Shown piece by piece: positions 56,664 to 64,000 of a stretch of DNA of 64,000 nucleotides; position 1 is the first letter of the stretch; the number at the start of each line of letters is the position of its first letter. The notes below the pieces were generated by a model that did not search any database, had not been told where the DNA came from, and was given only the letters and a program-made list of their open reading frames with translations. The translations under genes and the position numbers were made by a program. Location of the stretch: assembly GCF_003591175.1 (NCBI RefSeq), contig NZ_QYYG01000002.1:434001-498000 (forward strand). Reading direction: 5' to 3'. The stretch comes from Serratia inhibens. GTDB lineage: Bacteria > Pseudomonadota > Gammaproteobacteria > Enterobacterales > Enterobacteriaceae.

Positions 56664-56741
56664 CGCGTCTCTCCAGGAATTTTTTCGTCTCAGTTATGCC
56701 ATTTAGTTTGTTGCCAAAATCGCAATCTGTGTTACAAAAGA

Positions 56742-56773
56742 AGACCTTTAGCCATCTAAACACCTAAACGTCT
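56742..56773. promoter_or_regulatory. Four tandem MetJ-like met boxes
   Basis: Contiguous 8-mers AGACCTTT, AGCCATCT, AAACACCT, AAACGTCT match the met box AGACGTCT at 6, 6, 5 and 7 of 8 positions (24 of 32). They end 12 nt before the ABC ATPase start, so MetJ with S-adenosylmethionine would repress the transporter. Motif and phase are seen directly; function is inferred. Confidence 0.7.
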
Positions 56774-56785
56774 TTTAATCACACT

Positions 56786-58297
56786 ATGCCAACCGCAACG
56801 CCCTCACGCCTCGAGATGCGCAATATCTCGATCGCCTTTGCCGGATTCAATGCGCTGCAAAACGTCGACTTCACCCTGCAGGGTGGCTCCACGCATGCGC
56901 TGGTCGGTGCCAACGGCGCGGGAAAATCAACGCTGATGGCGATCCTCTCCGGCGCGCATGGAAATTACCGCGGCGAGATCTTTATCGACGGCCAAAAAGT
57001 CGATATTCATTCGCCGCTGCAGGCCCGCCGACACGGCATCCACGTGGTGCAGCAAGAGGTGGACGTGGCGTTGATCCCCACGCTGTCGGTGGCGGAAAAC
57101 ATCATGCTGGACTGGCTGAACGAGCCGGGCCATCTGCTCAACTGGGCGCAGATGTACCGCCAGGCCGCGCAACTGCTTCAGCAACTGGATTTATCCCTCA
57201 ACCTGCGCCAGCGCCTGGCAGAATGCACGCTGGCGGAAAAACAACAGGTGCTGCTGGCACGCGCGCTGTCGCATCGCTGCCGCTTCCTGGTACTCGATGA
57301 ACCCACCGCCCCGCTCGATCGCGCGGAAAGCGAGCGCCTGTTCCGCGTCGTTCGCCGCTTGCAGTCCGAAGGCATCGGCATTGTGTTTATCTCTCATCGC
57401 ATTCACGAATTGAGTGAAATTTGCGATCGATTGACAGTGCTGCGCGATGGCCGCCACGTCAGCGAAGATGCCATGCAAGGGCTGGCCGGCGAGCAGATTG
57501 TCGAGAAAATGCTTGGCCACCGGCTGGACGACATCTTCCCGCCGCCGCGGCCACCGCACGGCTCACGCCCGCTGCTGCAGGTGGAGGGCCTGCACGATCG
57601 TCACAAGTTGCGTGACGTCTCCCTGCGGCTGCATCAGGGGGAAATTTTGGGTATCGCCGGGCTGGCCGGCGCGGGCAAAACCGAACTGTGCAAGGCGCTG
57701 TTCGGGGCCTCACCGGCCCAGGTGGAACGCGGCGAACTGCACGGCAAGCCCTGGGCACCGCGCGCACCGCATCTGTCCGTTGAACAGGGGTTGGCGCTGG
57801 TGCCGGAAGAACGCCGCAAAGAAGGCATATTTATTGACGAAGCCATCCCGATGAATCTGAGCGTCAGCGCCGACGACAGTTTCTCGCGCTGGAGCCTGTT
57901 CAGCCGCCGACAAGAGCTGCGCTGGGCGCGCGATATCATGCAGCGTCTGAACATTCGCGCCTCCGGCCCGCAGCAGCGGCTAAAAAGGCTTTCCGGCGGC
58001 AACCAGCAAAAGGTGGCCATCGGCAAATGGCTGCGCGGCGATGCCGACGTGCTGATTTTCGATGAACCGACCAAGGGCGTGGATATCAAGGCCAAACAGG
58101 AGCTGTTCACTCTGATCGACGGCCTGGCGCGCGACGGCAAAGGCATTATCTACGCCTCCGGCGAGTTCTCCGAGCTGCTCGGCCTGTGCGATCGCATCTG
58201 CGTCCTGTGGGACGGGCGGGTAGTGGCGGAGCTGAACGCCGCCGATATTGATGAAGAAACATTATTATTGTATTCCACCGGAGGAACCCCAGCGTGA
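56786..58297 (+). CDS. RbsA-type sugar ABC transporter ATPase
   Basis: A 503-residue double ATPase of the RbsA/MglA type. First half: Walker A GANGAGKST (~43), a degenerate signature (LAEKQQVLLARAL) and Walker B FLVLDEPTAPLD. Second half: a variant loop GLAGAGKTE (~292), signature LSGGNQQKVAIGKWL (~399) and Walker B VLIFDEPTKGVD (~427). Followed by an RbsC-type permease overlapping by 4 nt; no binding protein or sugar kinase is nearby. Tandem met boxes stand right before the start, pointing to a methionine-salvage sugar such as 5-methylthioribose. There is no strong ribosome site, and an ATG at 56816 is an alternative. Confidence 0.9.
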   Translation: MPTATPSRLEMRNISIAFAGFNALQNVDFTLQGGSTHALVGANGAGKSTLMAILSGAHGNYRGEIFIDGQKVDIHSPLQARRHGIHVVQQEVDVALIPTLSVAENIMLDWLNEPGHLLNWAQMYRQAAQLLQQLDLSLNLRQRLAECTLAEKQQVLLARALSHRCRFLVLDEPTAPLDRAESERLFRVVRRLQSEGIGIVFISHRIHELSEICDRLTVLRDGRHVSEDAMQGLAGEQIVEKMLGHRLDDIFPPPRPPHGSRPLLQVEGLHDRHKLRDVSLRLHQGEILGIAGLAGAGKTELCKALFGASPAQVERGELHGKPWAPRAPHLSVEQGLALVPEERRKEGIFIDEAIPMNLSVSADDSFSRWSLFSRRQELRWARDIMQRLNIRASGPQQRLKRLSGGNQQKVAIGKWLRGDADVLIFDEPTKGVDIKAKQELFTLIDGLARDGKGIIYASGEFSELLGLCDRICVLWDGRVVAELNAADIDEETLLLYSTGGTPA

Positions 58298-59289
58298 GTA
58301 AAGAATTATCCCTGCCCAATGCACAGCCCTGGCGTCATCAGCTGTTTGAGTTTCTCTACAAATGGGGAATGTTACTCACCGTTGTCGCGCTGATCGCCCT
58401 GTTCGGGCTGGCGTCGGACAACTTCCTCGATCCCAACAATATCATCAACATTCTGCGCTCCATCGCCATCGTTACGGTGATCGCCATCGGGGTGTCTATC
58501 TCGCTGTCGGTGGGGGGTTTCGATCTTTCCGTCGGCTCCACCGCCTCACTGGCTAACGCGCTGGTGGTGTCGTTGTTCGTTTGGTACGGCTTCGGTACCA
58601 CCGGCGCGATTGTGCTGACGCTGCTGATTTGTACGCTGGTTGGCCTGTTCAACGCCTTCCTGATTGTGGTGCTGAAGATCCCTGACATGCTGGCAACGCT
58701 GGCCAGCCTGTTTGTGATCCAGGGCGTTGCCATGACCTACAGCTACGGCGGGTCGATCACCCAAAATATGCTGTTGCCGAATGGCGACATGGCCGAAGGG
58801 CTCATCCCGGACATTTTCTCCGCACTGGGCCAGGTGCCGGTGATTGTGCTGATTATGCTGGCGGTCACTATTGTGGTGCAATTGTTCCTGTCGCTGACCA
58901 AACACGGCCGCCGTATGTACGCCATCGGCGGCAACCCGGAGGCGGCACGCCTTTCGGGGATCCGCACGGTACGTTACAAGGTCGCCGCGTATGTGATTTC
59001 CTCGCTGCTGGCCTCGCTTGGCGGCATATTGCTGGCGTCACGTATCGGCTCTTCGCAGGTTAACGCCGGAGGCGGTTATCTGATGGATGCCGTCGCCGCC
59101 GCCTACATCGGTTTCTCTCTGGCCGGCTCCGGCAAACCCAACGCGCTCGGCACGCTGGTCGGCGCGGTGATCCTCGGCGTATTGCAAAACGGGCTGGTGA
59201 TGCTTTCAGTCCCCTACTATGCGATGGACATTATCAAAGGGCTGGTACTGGCTCTGGCGCTGGCCATCACCTACATCCAGAAACGCTGA
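58294..59289 (+). CDS. RbsC-type sugar ABC permease
   Basis: A 331-residue BPD_transp_2 permease with 8-10 hydrophobic helices. Family blocks: GVSISLSVGGFDLSVGSTASLANAL, TKHGRRMYAIGGNPEAARLSGI (ATPase docking) and VNAGGGYLMDAVAAAYIGFSL. It overlaps the ATPase gene by 4 nt and likely shares its MetJ control. Substrate inferred as for the ATPase. Confidence 0.9.
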   Translation: MSKELSLPNAQPWRHQLFEFLYKWGMLLTVVALIALFGLASDNFLDPNNIINILRSIAIVTVIAIGVSISLSVGGFDLSVGSTASLANALVVSLFVWYGFGTTGAIVLTLLICTLVGLFNAFLIVVLKIPDMLATLASLFVIQGVAMTYSYGGSITQNMLLPNGDMAEGLIPDIFSALGQVPVIVLIMLAVTIVVQLFLSLTKHGRRMYAIGGNPEAARLSGIRTVRYKVAAYVISSLLASLGGILLASRIGSSQVNAGGGYLMDAVAAAYIGFSLAGSGKPNALGTLVGAVILGVLQNGLVMLSVPYYAMDIIKGLVLALALAITYIQKR

Positions 59290-59368
59290 CTTTCCCCGGC
59301 GCGCCCTGCCGCGCCGATTTTCCCTTTAATTCATCCGGTTATCCTTCCCTACTCCTTTCTAATTATAC

Positions 59369-59389
59369 AAATGATACGAATTATCATTT
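59369..59389. promoter_or_regulatory. Fur box upstream of the TonB receptor
   Basis: Perfect inverted repeat AAATGATA-CGAAT-TATCATTT, matching the Fur consensus with GATA/TATC cores, 152 nt upstream of the receptor start. Iron repression is expected. Confidence 0.8.
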
Positions 59390-59541
59390 GCATTTACATT
59401 CGGTTTTAAATCCTTACAATGGCCTGACGAAATACTGACGGAATGATGTCCCCTGCCAAGACAGGGAGCCGTTTCTATCTATTATTCAACCCGTTAAATC
59501 GACGCCTTTGTCGAATTACAGCAAACCAGGAAAGGTTGCCC

Positions 59542-61533
59542 ATGGAAAAGCCACGCTATAACAAACTCACCGCTCTGATTATCGCCTCACTCGCCAGCAC
59601 CGGCGCACTGGCAGCGCCGCAGGATGCCCAGGACACCATGGTGGTTACCGCCTCCGGTTTCCAGCAAAAAATCCAGGATTCAGCCGCCTCTATTTCGGTG
59701 ATTCCGCGCCAGCAGATTGAAGACAAAGCCTACCGAGACATCACCGACGCCCTGAAAGACGTGCCGGGCGTGGTGGTCACCGGCGGTGCCAGCAGCAGCG
59801 ATATCAGCATCCGTGGCATGTCCTCCAAATACACCCTGATTCTGGTGGACGGCAAACGCGTGGACACCCGCGGCACCCGCCCGAACAGCGACAACTCAGG
59901 TATCGAACAAGGCTGGCTGCCGCCGCTGGAAGCAATTGAACGCATAGAAGTGGTGCGTGGGCCGATGTCTTCGCTGTACGGCTCCGACGCCATGGGCGGC
60001 GTAATCAACGTCATCACCCGCAAAACCTCCAGAACCGAGTGGAAAGGCTCGCTGCACGGTGACGCCACCTTCCAGGAACGCAGCGATTCCGGCGATATTT
60101 TCCAGACCAACGCCTACGCCTCCGGTCCGTTGATTGAAGGCCTGCTCGGCCTGCGGGTCAATGGTCTGCTGTCGCGCCGCGCCGAGGACCAAATCCTTAA
60201 CGGCTATAATGAGCAGCGCATGCGTAGCGGCACCGCCGTGTTCAGCCTGACGCCGAACGAGCAGAATGATTTTGATTTCGAAATCGGTCGCTCCTTGCAA
60301 GACCGCAACAGCACGCCGGGCAAATCCATGGCGACCGAGAACTGCCGTAACGGCAAGTGCACGCCAAATAGCGCCAGCGATAGCCTCTACACCCGTACCA
60401 ACTACGCCGTGACCCACAACGGTTATTACGATTTCGGCAATACCACCAGCTACATTCAGCGTGAAGAGACGAATAATCCGGGCCGTGACATGAAGATGTA
60501 TAACACCATCTTCAATACCCAGACCCAGTTTGACCTCGGTGATCATATGTTAAGCCTGGGGGGCCAGTACCGTTACGAGAAACTGAGCGACCAGGGCAAC
60601 CAGTTGGATGCGGCCGACGGTTTGAACAAATTGACCCGCTGGAGCTGGGCGCTGTTTGCCGAAGACGAATGGGCGCTGACCAACGACTTCAGCCTGACCA
60701 GCGGCATCCGTATGGACCAGGATCAGAACTACGGCAACCACTGGACGCCACGCATGTACGGCGTCTGGCACCTGACAGAGCAGTGGACGTTGAAAGGCGG
60801 CGTATCCGCCGGCTACCGCTCGCCGGATCTGCGTCAATCTTCAGCCAACTGGGGGCAAATTACCGGCGGCGGGCGTAGATCGATCATCATCGGTAATCCG
60901 GATCTGCAGCCGGAGAAGAGCCTGAGCGAAGAGATCGGCGTGATGTGGGATAACCAGAAGAACCTGAACGCCGGCGTGACCTTGTTCAACACCGATTTCA
61001 AAGACAAGATCACCGAAGTGCGCCGCTGCGACAGCGGGAATGGCGATGCGCAATGCATGATTGGCGACACGGCTTATTACTTTATCAGCGATCGCATCAA
61101 CGTCGATAAAGCCAATATGCGCGGTGTAGAAGCCACTTTCGGCTGGCAGATCGGCAAAGACTGGAAGTGGAACACCAACTACACCTTTACGTCATCCGAA
61201 CAGAAAAGCGGCGATAATCAGGGCAAACCGCTGAACAAGATGCCGAAACACATGCTCAATACCGTACTGGACTGGCAGGCCACGCATGACGTCAGCCTGT
61301 GGTCACGCGTCAACTTCCGCAGCAAGACATCGGAATACCTGAGCCGCACCTCGATGGCCAAGAGCACGCCTTCGTATACCTTTGTCGATGCGGGTCTAAG
61401 CTATCAGGCGAATAAGAACCTGATGGTCACCGGCGGGGTTTACAACATTCTCGACAAAACTGTCGATTACGACAATTACAACACCACGCTTGACGGCCGC
61501 CGCTACACCGTCGGCATGACATACAACTTCTGA
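59542..61533 (+). CDS. TonB-dependent siderophore receptor, Cir/IrgA type
   Basis: A 663-residue outer-membrane receptor, the same length as E. coli CirA. Signal peptide to about residue 24 (SLASTGALA), then the TonB box within DTMVVTASG. The plug domain has SISVIPRQQIEDKAYRDITD, VSIRG-like DISIRGMSSKYTLILVDGKR and VRGPMSSLYGSDAMGGVINV. The C-terminal 22-strand barrel ends DGRRYTVGMTYNF. The family imports catecholate siderophore derivatives and is used by some colicins. AGGAAAGG precedes the ATG at 59542; a longer frame is not used. A Fur box lies upstream and the ABC uptake genes face it. CirA itself is only a possible identity. Confidence 0.92.
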   Translation: MEKPRYNKLTALIIASLASTGALAAPQDAQDTMVVTASGFQQKIQDSAASISVIPRQQIEDKAYRDITDALKDVPGVVVTGGASSSDISIRGMSSKYTLILVDGKRVDTRGTRPNSDNSGIEQGWLPPLEAIERIEVVRGPMSSLYGSDAMGGVINVITRKTSRTEWKGSLHGDATFQERSDSGDIFQTNAYASGPLIEGLLGLRVNGLLSRRAEDQILNGYNEQRMRSGTAVFSLTPNEQNDFDFEIGRSLQDRNSTPGKSMATENCRNGKCTPNSASDSLYTRTNYAVTHNGYYDFGNTTSYIQREETNNPGRDMKMYNTIFNTQTQFDLGDHMLSLGGQYRYEKLSDQGNQLDAADGLNKLTRWSWALFAEDEWALTNDFSLTSGIRMDQDQNYGNHWTPRMYGVWHLTEQWTLKGGVSAGYRSPDLRQSSANWGQITGGGRRSIIIGNPDLQPEKSLSEEIGVMWDNQKNLNAGVTLFNTDFKDKITEVRRCDSGNGDAQCMIGDTAYYFISDRINVDKANMRGVEATFGWQIGKDWKWNTNYTFTSSEQKSGDNQGKPLNKMPKHMLNTVLDWQATHDVSLWSRVNFRSKTSEYLSRTSMAKSTPSYTFVDAGLSYQANKNLMVTGGVYNILDKTVDYDNYNTTLDGRRYTVGMTYNF

Positions 61534-61571
61534 TGCCAATAGGGGCGCGCACGCTGCGCGCTCAAAACGCT

Positions 61572-61618
61572 AAAACAGAAAGGCCCGGTATCTGTATGAC
61601 ACCGGGCCTTTCTGTTTT
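61572..61618. terminator. Strong bidirectional terminator between receptor and ABC genes
   Basis: Perfect 18-bp stem (AAAACAGAAAGGCCCGGT and its complement) with an 11-base loop; A run on one side, T run on the other, so it ends transcripts from both directions. Confidence 0.95.
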
Positions 61619-61651
61619 CAAAATGCCTTACTTTCAAAACGCAGTAATCGG

Positions 61652-62440
61652 TCAGATCACCGGCTGAGTAACCAAACCGTCGATCAGCACCTGCGGCGTT
61701 CCCTGCGAACAGCGCTCGATGCGCCCACGCACGCCGTAGACCCGTGCCAGGCTCTGCGGCGTAATCACCTCTTCCGGCGTACCGTCGGCAATCAATTCTC
61801 CGTCCTGCAACATCAGCACGTGGTCGCCATGCCGCAGGGCAATATTGATGTCATGCACCACCACCACCGTGATGATATTGCGTTTACGCGTCTCTTTACG
61901 CACCAAATCCATCACGTGGAATTGGTAATTGAGATCGAGCGCGCTCAGCGGTTCGTCCAGCAGCAGCAGCGAAGGCTGGCGGATCAGCGATTGCGCCAAC
62001 CCCACCAGCTGTTTCTGGCCGCCGGAAAGTTGATCGAGATAGCTCAACGCCAAATGGGCGATACCGAGCTGTGCCAGCAGGGCCATAACCTCCGCCTCGC
62101 TGCCGGCGTTGCTGCGACCGCCCGAAGCGCGTTGCGCCACGATGATCGACTCCAGCACGTGCAGATGTACCCCGGCGGGCAAAGACTGCGGCAGATACAC
62201 CACCTTTTCCGCACGACGGGCAAAGGGCATCTGCATCAAATCGACGTCATCCAGCCACAATTGCCCCTGCGCCGGGTTCAGCCCGGCCAGCGAGCGCAAC
62301 AGCGTCGATTTGCCGCTGCCGTTCGGCCCCAGCAGCACGGTGATTTGCCCGCGCGGTAACATCGGCACGGCAAGATCGCGAATAACCTGGCGCTTTGGAT
62401 AACCGGCGGAAAAATGTTCAATACGCAGTCCCTGGCTCAT
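61652..62440 (-). CDS. Siderophore ABC transporter ATPase (FecE/FepC type)
   Basis: A 262-residue ATPase for iron-siderophore import. Walker A GPNGSGKST (~38), signature LSGGQKQLVGLAQSL (~138), Walker B LLLLDEPLSALD (~158), H-loop TVVVVHDINIALRHGD. It overlaps the permease gene by 4 nt as second gene of the operon. Pairing with the convergent TonB receptor suggests one uptake system, but the periplasmic binding protein is not in the window. Confidence 0.93.
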   Translation of the reverse strand: MSQGLRIEHFSAGYPKRQVIRDLAVPMLPRGQITVLLGPNGSGKSTLLRSLAGLNPAQGQLWLDDVDLMQMPFARRAEKVVYLPQSLPAGVHLHVLESIIVAQRASGGRSNAGSEAEVMALLAQLGIAHLALSYLDQLSGGQKQLVGLAQSLIRQPSLLLLDEPLSALDLNYQFHVMDLVRKETRKRNIITVVVVHDINIALRHGDHVLMLQDGELIADGTPEEVITPQSLARVYGVRGRIERCSQGTPQVLIDGLVTQPVI

Positions 62441-63519
62441 ACATTCCCCCGATGACGCAGAATAATGCTCAGGAAGAACGGCACGCCCACCAGTGACGTC
62501 ACTATGCCAACCGGGATGATGATGCCCGGGATCAGGTTTTTCGAGGCGACCGAAGCCATCGACAGCACCAGCGCGCCAATCAAGGCGCTGGCCGGCAGAT
62601 AGAAGCGGTGATCCTCACCGAAAATCATGCGGGCGATGTGCGGCGCCACCAGGCCGATAAAACCGATAGGGCCGACAAAGGCTACCGCCAGCGCGGAAAG
62701 AATACTGATACGCAGCAGGGTCGTCAGGCGCAGACGACGCACGTCGATACCGAAGCTCACCGCCCGATCCTCACCCAACCGCAGCGCGGTCAACTTCCAG
62801 GAGCTCATCATCGACAACGGCAACAGCACGGCGAACACGCCGAGCAGGATGCCCAACTTGTCCCATGAAGCACGCGCCAGGCTGCCCATGGTCCAGAACA
62901 CCAAGCCCTGTAACGTGTCTTCGCTGGCGATAAACTGCATCATTGAAACCAGCGCGTTAAAGGTGAACACCAGTGCAATGCCGAACAGCACCACGCCGGA
63001 GGTAGCAACCCGCGTCCAGCGCGTGATGCCGTCCAGCATCAGTGCGGCAAACAGGGCGAAGATGAAGGCGTTGGCGGAAATAAACCACTGGTCCGGGATA
63101 CCCGGCACGCCAATGCCCAGCACGATGGCCAACGCCGCACCGAAAGCCGCTGCGGAAGAAACGCCGAGGGTGAATGGGCTGGCAAGCGGGTTATTCAGGA
63201 TGGTCTGCATTTCTGCGCCGGCCAAACCAAGCGCGAACCCCACCACCACCGCCATCAGCGCGTAAGGCAGACGGATATCCCACACGATCACTCGCGTTCC
63301 GGCATCTGCCGCCGCAGGGTCAATCAGCGTTTGCCACAGGGAGGACAGAGAGAGCCCGGATGGCCCCATGGTAAAATCCAGCAGCAGCGAACCAATAATC
63401 GCCAGTGCCAACACCCCCATCATCAATAAACGGTGGCGCAGAATATGTTGATAACGCCCCATGACGTTGACGTCGGGTTGCCCCTTGGCGTCAGACATGG
63501 GATCGGTGGATACGCTCAT
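62437..63519 (-). CDS. Siderophore ABC permease (FecCD family)
   Basis: A 360-residue permease with about ten hydrophobic helices and the FecCD blocks VVGFALGLAGAEMQTILNNPLASPF, TLGVSSAAAFGAALAIVLG and FVGPIGFIGLVAPHIARMIFG. A single FecCD protein is encoded, so it may act as a homodimer, as in BtuCD-like systems. It starts at the ATG at 63519; an internal ATG at residue 8 is possible. A Fur-like dyad at 63608-63620 lies upstream. Confidence 0.92.
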   Translation of the reverse strand: MSVSTDPMSDAKGQPDVNVMGRYQHILRHRLLMMGVLALAIIGSLLLDFTMGPSGLSLSSLWQTLIDPAAADAGTRVIVWDIRLPYALMAVVVGFALGLAGAEMQTILNNPLASPFTLGVSSAAAFGAALAIVLGIGVPGIPDQWFISANAFIFALFAALMLDGITRWTRVATSGVVLFGIALVFTFNALVSMMQFIASEDTLQGLVFWTMGSLARASWDKLGILLGVFAVLLPLSMMSSWKLTALRLGEDRAVSFGIDVRRLRLTTLLRISILSALAVAFVGPIGFIGLVAPHIARMIFGEDHRFYLPASALIGALVLSMASVASKNLIPGIIIPVGIVTSLVGVPFFLSIILRHRGNV

Positions 63520-63876
63520 TATTTCGGATACCTGTTACGACGATGACCATAGCGGCATGCAAACGGCCGCGTTACCCTGGCAAGCAGCCGCCAACAATAA
63601 AGCAAACGATAATACTTATCAATCATATCAATAGCTATCACCCGCCATGTTGAGATGTAACACTTTATTTTTAAAGATTATTCGCTAAACACCGCTCATA
63701 ACTTCAGCCTGACGGACAGGGTTAATAATTCCGAAAGTTTCATCGCTCCACGCAGCACTGTGACAAATTGCGACAAAACCACCTAGAATCCAAATCCTGA
63801 CCGGCAAACGGCGCGCCAACCACGCCTGGCCGGATATTTGGGGCCTACTGTTTAGGCTCTTATTGAAGAGGCAGCC
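63520..63876. other. Intergenic region upstream of the FecCD permease
   Basis: About 360 bases with divergent promoters and a Fur-like dyad. No gene seen. Confidence 0.4.
63608..63620. promoter_or_regulatory. Fur-like site upstream of the siderophore ABC operon
   Basis: GATAA-TAC-TTATC dyad, about 90 nt upstream of the permease start, with AT-rich flanks (AAACGATAATACTTATCAAT). Fits iron control of the operon. Confidence 0.55.
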
Positions 63877-64000
63877 ATGAGAAGTCGACCATCAACGTTA
63901 ACGCCTAAAAGACCCGCCCTGCTCCACTGGCTGGTGCAAGGCCCACAACAGGCTGATGACGCCCAGTTTCAACGTCAGCTCCGGCTTACGCTTGTTCCTT
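63877..64000 (+). CDS. Unknown protein, 3' partial
   Basis: ATG at 63877 with GAGG six bases upstream opens a frame that runs off the end (41 codons; MRSRPSTLTPKRPALLHWLV...). The first residues are basic and show no clear signal peptide. No family can be assigned from this part. Confidence 0.6.
   Translation, partial: MRSRPSTLTPKRPALLHWLVQGPQQADDAQFQRQLRLTLVP

Overview
The window looks like the chromosome of a Serratia-type enterobacterium (Yersiniaceae). The gene content tmaR(yeeX)-yeeA ... sbcB ... plaP follows the Escherichia coli 44-min region, coding density is high, most genes are GC-rich with GC-rich third codon positions, and regulatory sites are enterobacterial (Fur, MetJ-like, CRP/FNR-like). 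The species call is an inference.

Layout. 1-11 kb: the end of a MalT/AcoK-type LuxR regulator, a YagU-like membrane protein, catalase-peroxidase KatG, an AraC regulator divergent from an MdaB-like flavoprotein, a LysR regulator divergent from a DHA2 MFS pump, and SotB. 11.5-17.4 kb: an aspartyl-beta-hydroxylase-like protein and a complete livKHMGF branched-chain amino acid importer. 17.4-20.6 kb: tRNA-Asn, then an AT-rich, gene-poor scar containing an ArdC-like antirestriction remnant and an orphan small protein. 19.7-23.5 kb: two LysR regulators, a CMD-family protein and an MFS pump.

23.9-31.8 kb is the most unusual part. It is a tightly coupled eight-gene operon on the minus strand: a four-gene osmoprotectant/betaine-type ABC importer, a histidine-ammonia-lyase-fold enzyme that has precisely lost the Ala-Ser-Gly triad forming the MIO electrophile, a CaiB-type CoA-transferase, a 3-hydroxyacyl-CoA dehydrogenase and an enoyl-CoA hydratase. 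Together they suggest uptake of a betaine-like amino acid (ergothioneine or a relative is the best candidate), MIO-independent elimination of its amine to an acrylate, CoA activation, and beta-oxidation of the side chain. The operon lies between two imperfect direct repeats derived from the neighbouring Bcr/CflA pump gene and its 3' flank, which marks it as a probable acquired and potentially excisable unit.

32-40 kb: the Bcr/CflA pump and a complete RND tripartite pump (permease, adaptor, NodT-type outer-membrane factor) with a TetR regulator and two matching 24-bp operator candidates. 40-49 kb: a ProC-like protein with a mutated nucleotide-binding loop, LysR + M20 amidohydrolase + orphan binding protein, tmaR, yeeA, an amidase divergent from an S24/LexA-like repressor, a thioester-reductase-like SDR and two small proteins. 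49.5-56.7 kb: sbcB and a putrescine set (plaP, puuA, puuR, puuB). 56.7-59.3 kb: an RbsA/RbsC-type ABC pair behind four tandem MetJ-like boxes, suggesting import of a methionine-salvage sugar such as methylthioribose. 59.3-63.5 kb: a Fur-controlled Cir-type TonB receptor facing a FecCD/FecE-type siderophore ABC pair. A partial unknown gene closes the window.
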